DNA of 5,855 nucleotides from CAZLWF01 sp031972835 (GTDB lineage: Bacteria > Patescibacteriota > Minisyncoccia > Phycocordibacterales > UBA9973): the NCBI GenBank assembly GCA_031972835.1, contig DALYDX010000027.1:1-5855 (forward strand), read 5' to 3'. Positions 4,971 to 5,855 of this stretch are shown one piece after another. Position 1 is the first letter of the stretch. Every line of letters starts with the position of its first letter. Position numbers and translations under genes: made by a program. The notes under the pieces were generated by a model. The model did no database searches, was not told where the DNA came from, and saw only the letters and a list, made by a program, of their open reading frames with translations.

Positions 4971-5840
4971 TTATTTTGATTCCTTCCACGAATCCGGCGC
5001 AACGTATGCACAGAAGAGTGGGAAGTACTGCAATTCCGAATTTGCATATGCTATCCATATGTTGAATGGTCGGTCAACAACAAATTTCGGGCGTTCATTA
5101 AAGCTTATGCTACGCACCCCGGCCAGTGCTACGGCACTTTCTGCACGAACTCCGTCAAGTGTGATCTTCAGTTTATTTTGCTGAAGTGCTTGATTGATTA
5201 TGAAGAAAGGTGAGTCACATCTTAATCCAACAATCCAGCTGATGTCCGGTTGGTCGTCCAAATCCACAAGTGGAATGGTTGCGTCACACGGTGTTTCTGA
5301 GTGGGTCATCGTGCGTGCCTGTTTGAAGATATGGTGGAACAAATCCAAACCAGATCTTTCATAATCAGCAATTTGGATAAACACACACAAGCCATTTCTC
5401 GTACGGATCATCAGTGTAGGATTAAGTCTGCCATTGTTTACAATACTTGCACCACTTTTGATTTGTGCAGCAGGGTAGTCAACACCTTCATGATTTACAG
5501 TTGCCGGATCTGCTTTTGCAAGCCATTTTGCCATGAGGTCCATAATTGTAACGACACCAAGGTCAAACGGCATTTTTTCATCCAACTGGATGTTGAATCC
5601 TTTATCCCTGAGAATCTTGTTAAGCTCTGGCGCATTATCGGAAATGAAGCTTTGAATTTCATCTTCCGGATATCGGATATGACTTGCTTCCTCCATCAGG
5701 CTCAGGAGTTCTATTTGAGCTTTGCTCCCTCCATTAAACTCGATACCCTTTTCCTCAAATTTTTTGAGGGCCATAAGCAGGGGGAAGATTGCAGCCGTGT
5801 GGCTGCTCAATTTGGTCAATGTTTTTTCTCTAGTATTCAT
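4971..5840 (-). CDS. Serpin-like protein (divergent, shortened serpin fold)
   Basis: Serpins are suicide inhibitors of proteases: the protease cleaves an exposed reactive-centre loop, which then inserts into a beta sheet and traps the enzyme. In this 289-residue protein the C-terminal third carries serpin landmarks in order. IPLVDLDDQPDI (189-200) resembles the 'iPkf.l....dl' strand; FIINQALQQNKLKITLDG (213-230) aligns without gaps to the 'LFISNVIHKAFIEVNEEG' region; a loop rich in small residues (AESAVALAGV, 234-242) resembles the hinge; and FVVDRPFNIWI (253-263) fits the PROSITE-style serpin signature at all but one position (Asn260). The G230-to-F253 spacing equals that I recall for antithrombin, placing the scissile bond near Arg243-Ser244-Ile245. 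Atypical: Val/Arg at P14/P13, Glu at P11, no recognisable N-terminal helices, and about 80 residues fewer than usual. There is no signal peptide. The ATG at 5840 lacks a visible ribosome binding site and the frame is open to the window edge, so the start may lie upstream. Confidence 0.65.
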   Translation of the reverse strand: MNTREKTLTKLSSHTAAIFPLLMALKKFEEKGIEFNGGSKAQIELLSLMEEASHIRYPEDEIQSFISDNAPELNKILRDKGFNIQLDEKMPFDLGVVTIMDLMAKWLAKADPATVNHEGVDYPAAQIKSGASIVNNGRLNPTLMIRTRNGLCVFIQIADYERSGLDLFHHIFKQARTMTHSETPCDATIPLVDLDDQPDISWIVGLRCDSPFFIINQALQQNKLKITLDGVRAESAVALAGVRSISFNERPKFVVDRPFNIWIAYANSELQYFPLFCAYVAPDSWKESK

Positions 5841-5855
5841 TTGTCGATTTTTGCA

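Noticed and set aside
5739..5840. Signal peptide at the N-terminus of the serpin-like protein
   Set aside because: The stretch AAIFPLLMAL is short, lies after charged and polar residues, and is followed by a Lys/Glu-rich helix with no cleavage site, so secretion is not supported from this start.

Overview
The window looks like a stretch of a small bacterial genome, most probably a Candidate Phyla Radiation (Patescibacteria, Parcubacteria-like) member. The reasons are the protein flavour of the NAD-dependent DNA ligase and GatCA, the short intergenic gaps, and a two-helix membrane protein with a C-terminal RNRIAH helical domain of a kind I associate with these genomes; this is inference, not a search result. 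The seven genes end in TAA or TAG and contain no in-frame TGA, while Trp is read from TGG, so the standard code fits.

Layout. Bases 1-1119 (+) hold the C-terminal half of ligA, cut by the window edge. It converges on an unrecognised 124-residue gene (1150-1524, -) across a hairpin that can serve as terminator for both. The short AT-rich gap 1525-1603 carries divergent promoters. To the right, gatC (1604-1882) and gatA (1893-3326) form an operon encoding two of the three subunits of the Asp-tRNA(Asn)/Glu-tRNA(Gln) amidotransferase; gatB is not in the window. A membrane protein with a HEPN-like RNRIAH motif (3331-4032, +) starts 5 bases after gatA and has its own -10 element inside the end of gatA.

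The right third is accessory in character. A helix-turn-helix protein gene (4068-4880, -) lies between two identical 31-base direct repeats (4034-4064 and 4929-4959), each containing a near-perfect palindrome that acts as a terminator hairpin. Beyond it is a 289-residue protein (4971-5840, -) whose C-terminal third matches the serpin fold signature and reactive-centre loop layout, with a divergent and shortened N-terminal part.

Two themes stand out. First, gatC and the membrane gene both have a -10 hexamer ending exactly six bases before the ATG and no usable Shine-Dalgarno, which predicts leaderless mRNAs. Second, the HTH gene, with its own -10 box, sits as an 895-base unit between repeated terminators, as if inserted into a formerly simple convergent junction between the membrane-protein gene and the serpin-like gene. 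The serpin-like protein is the most unusual item.
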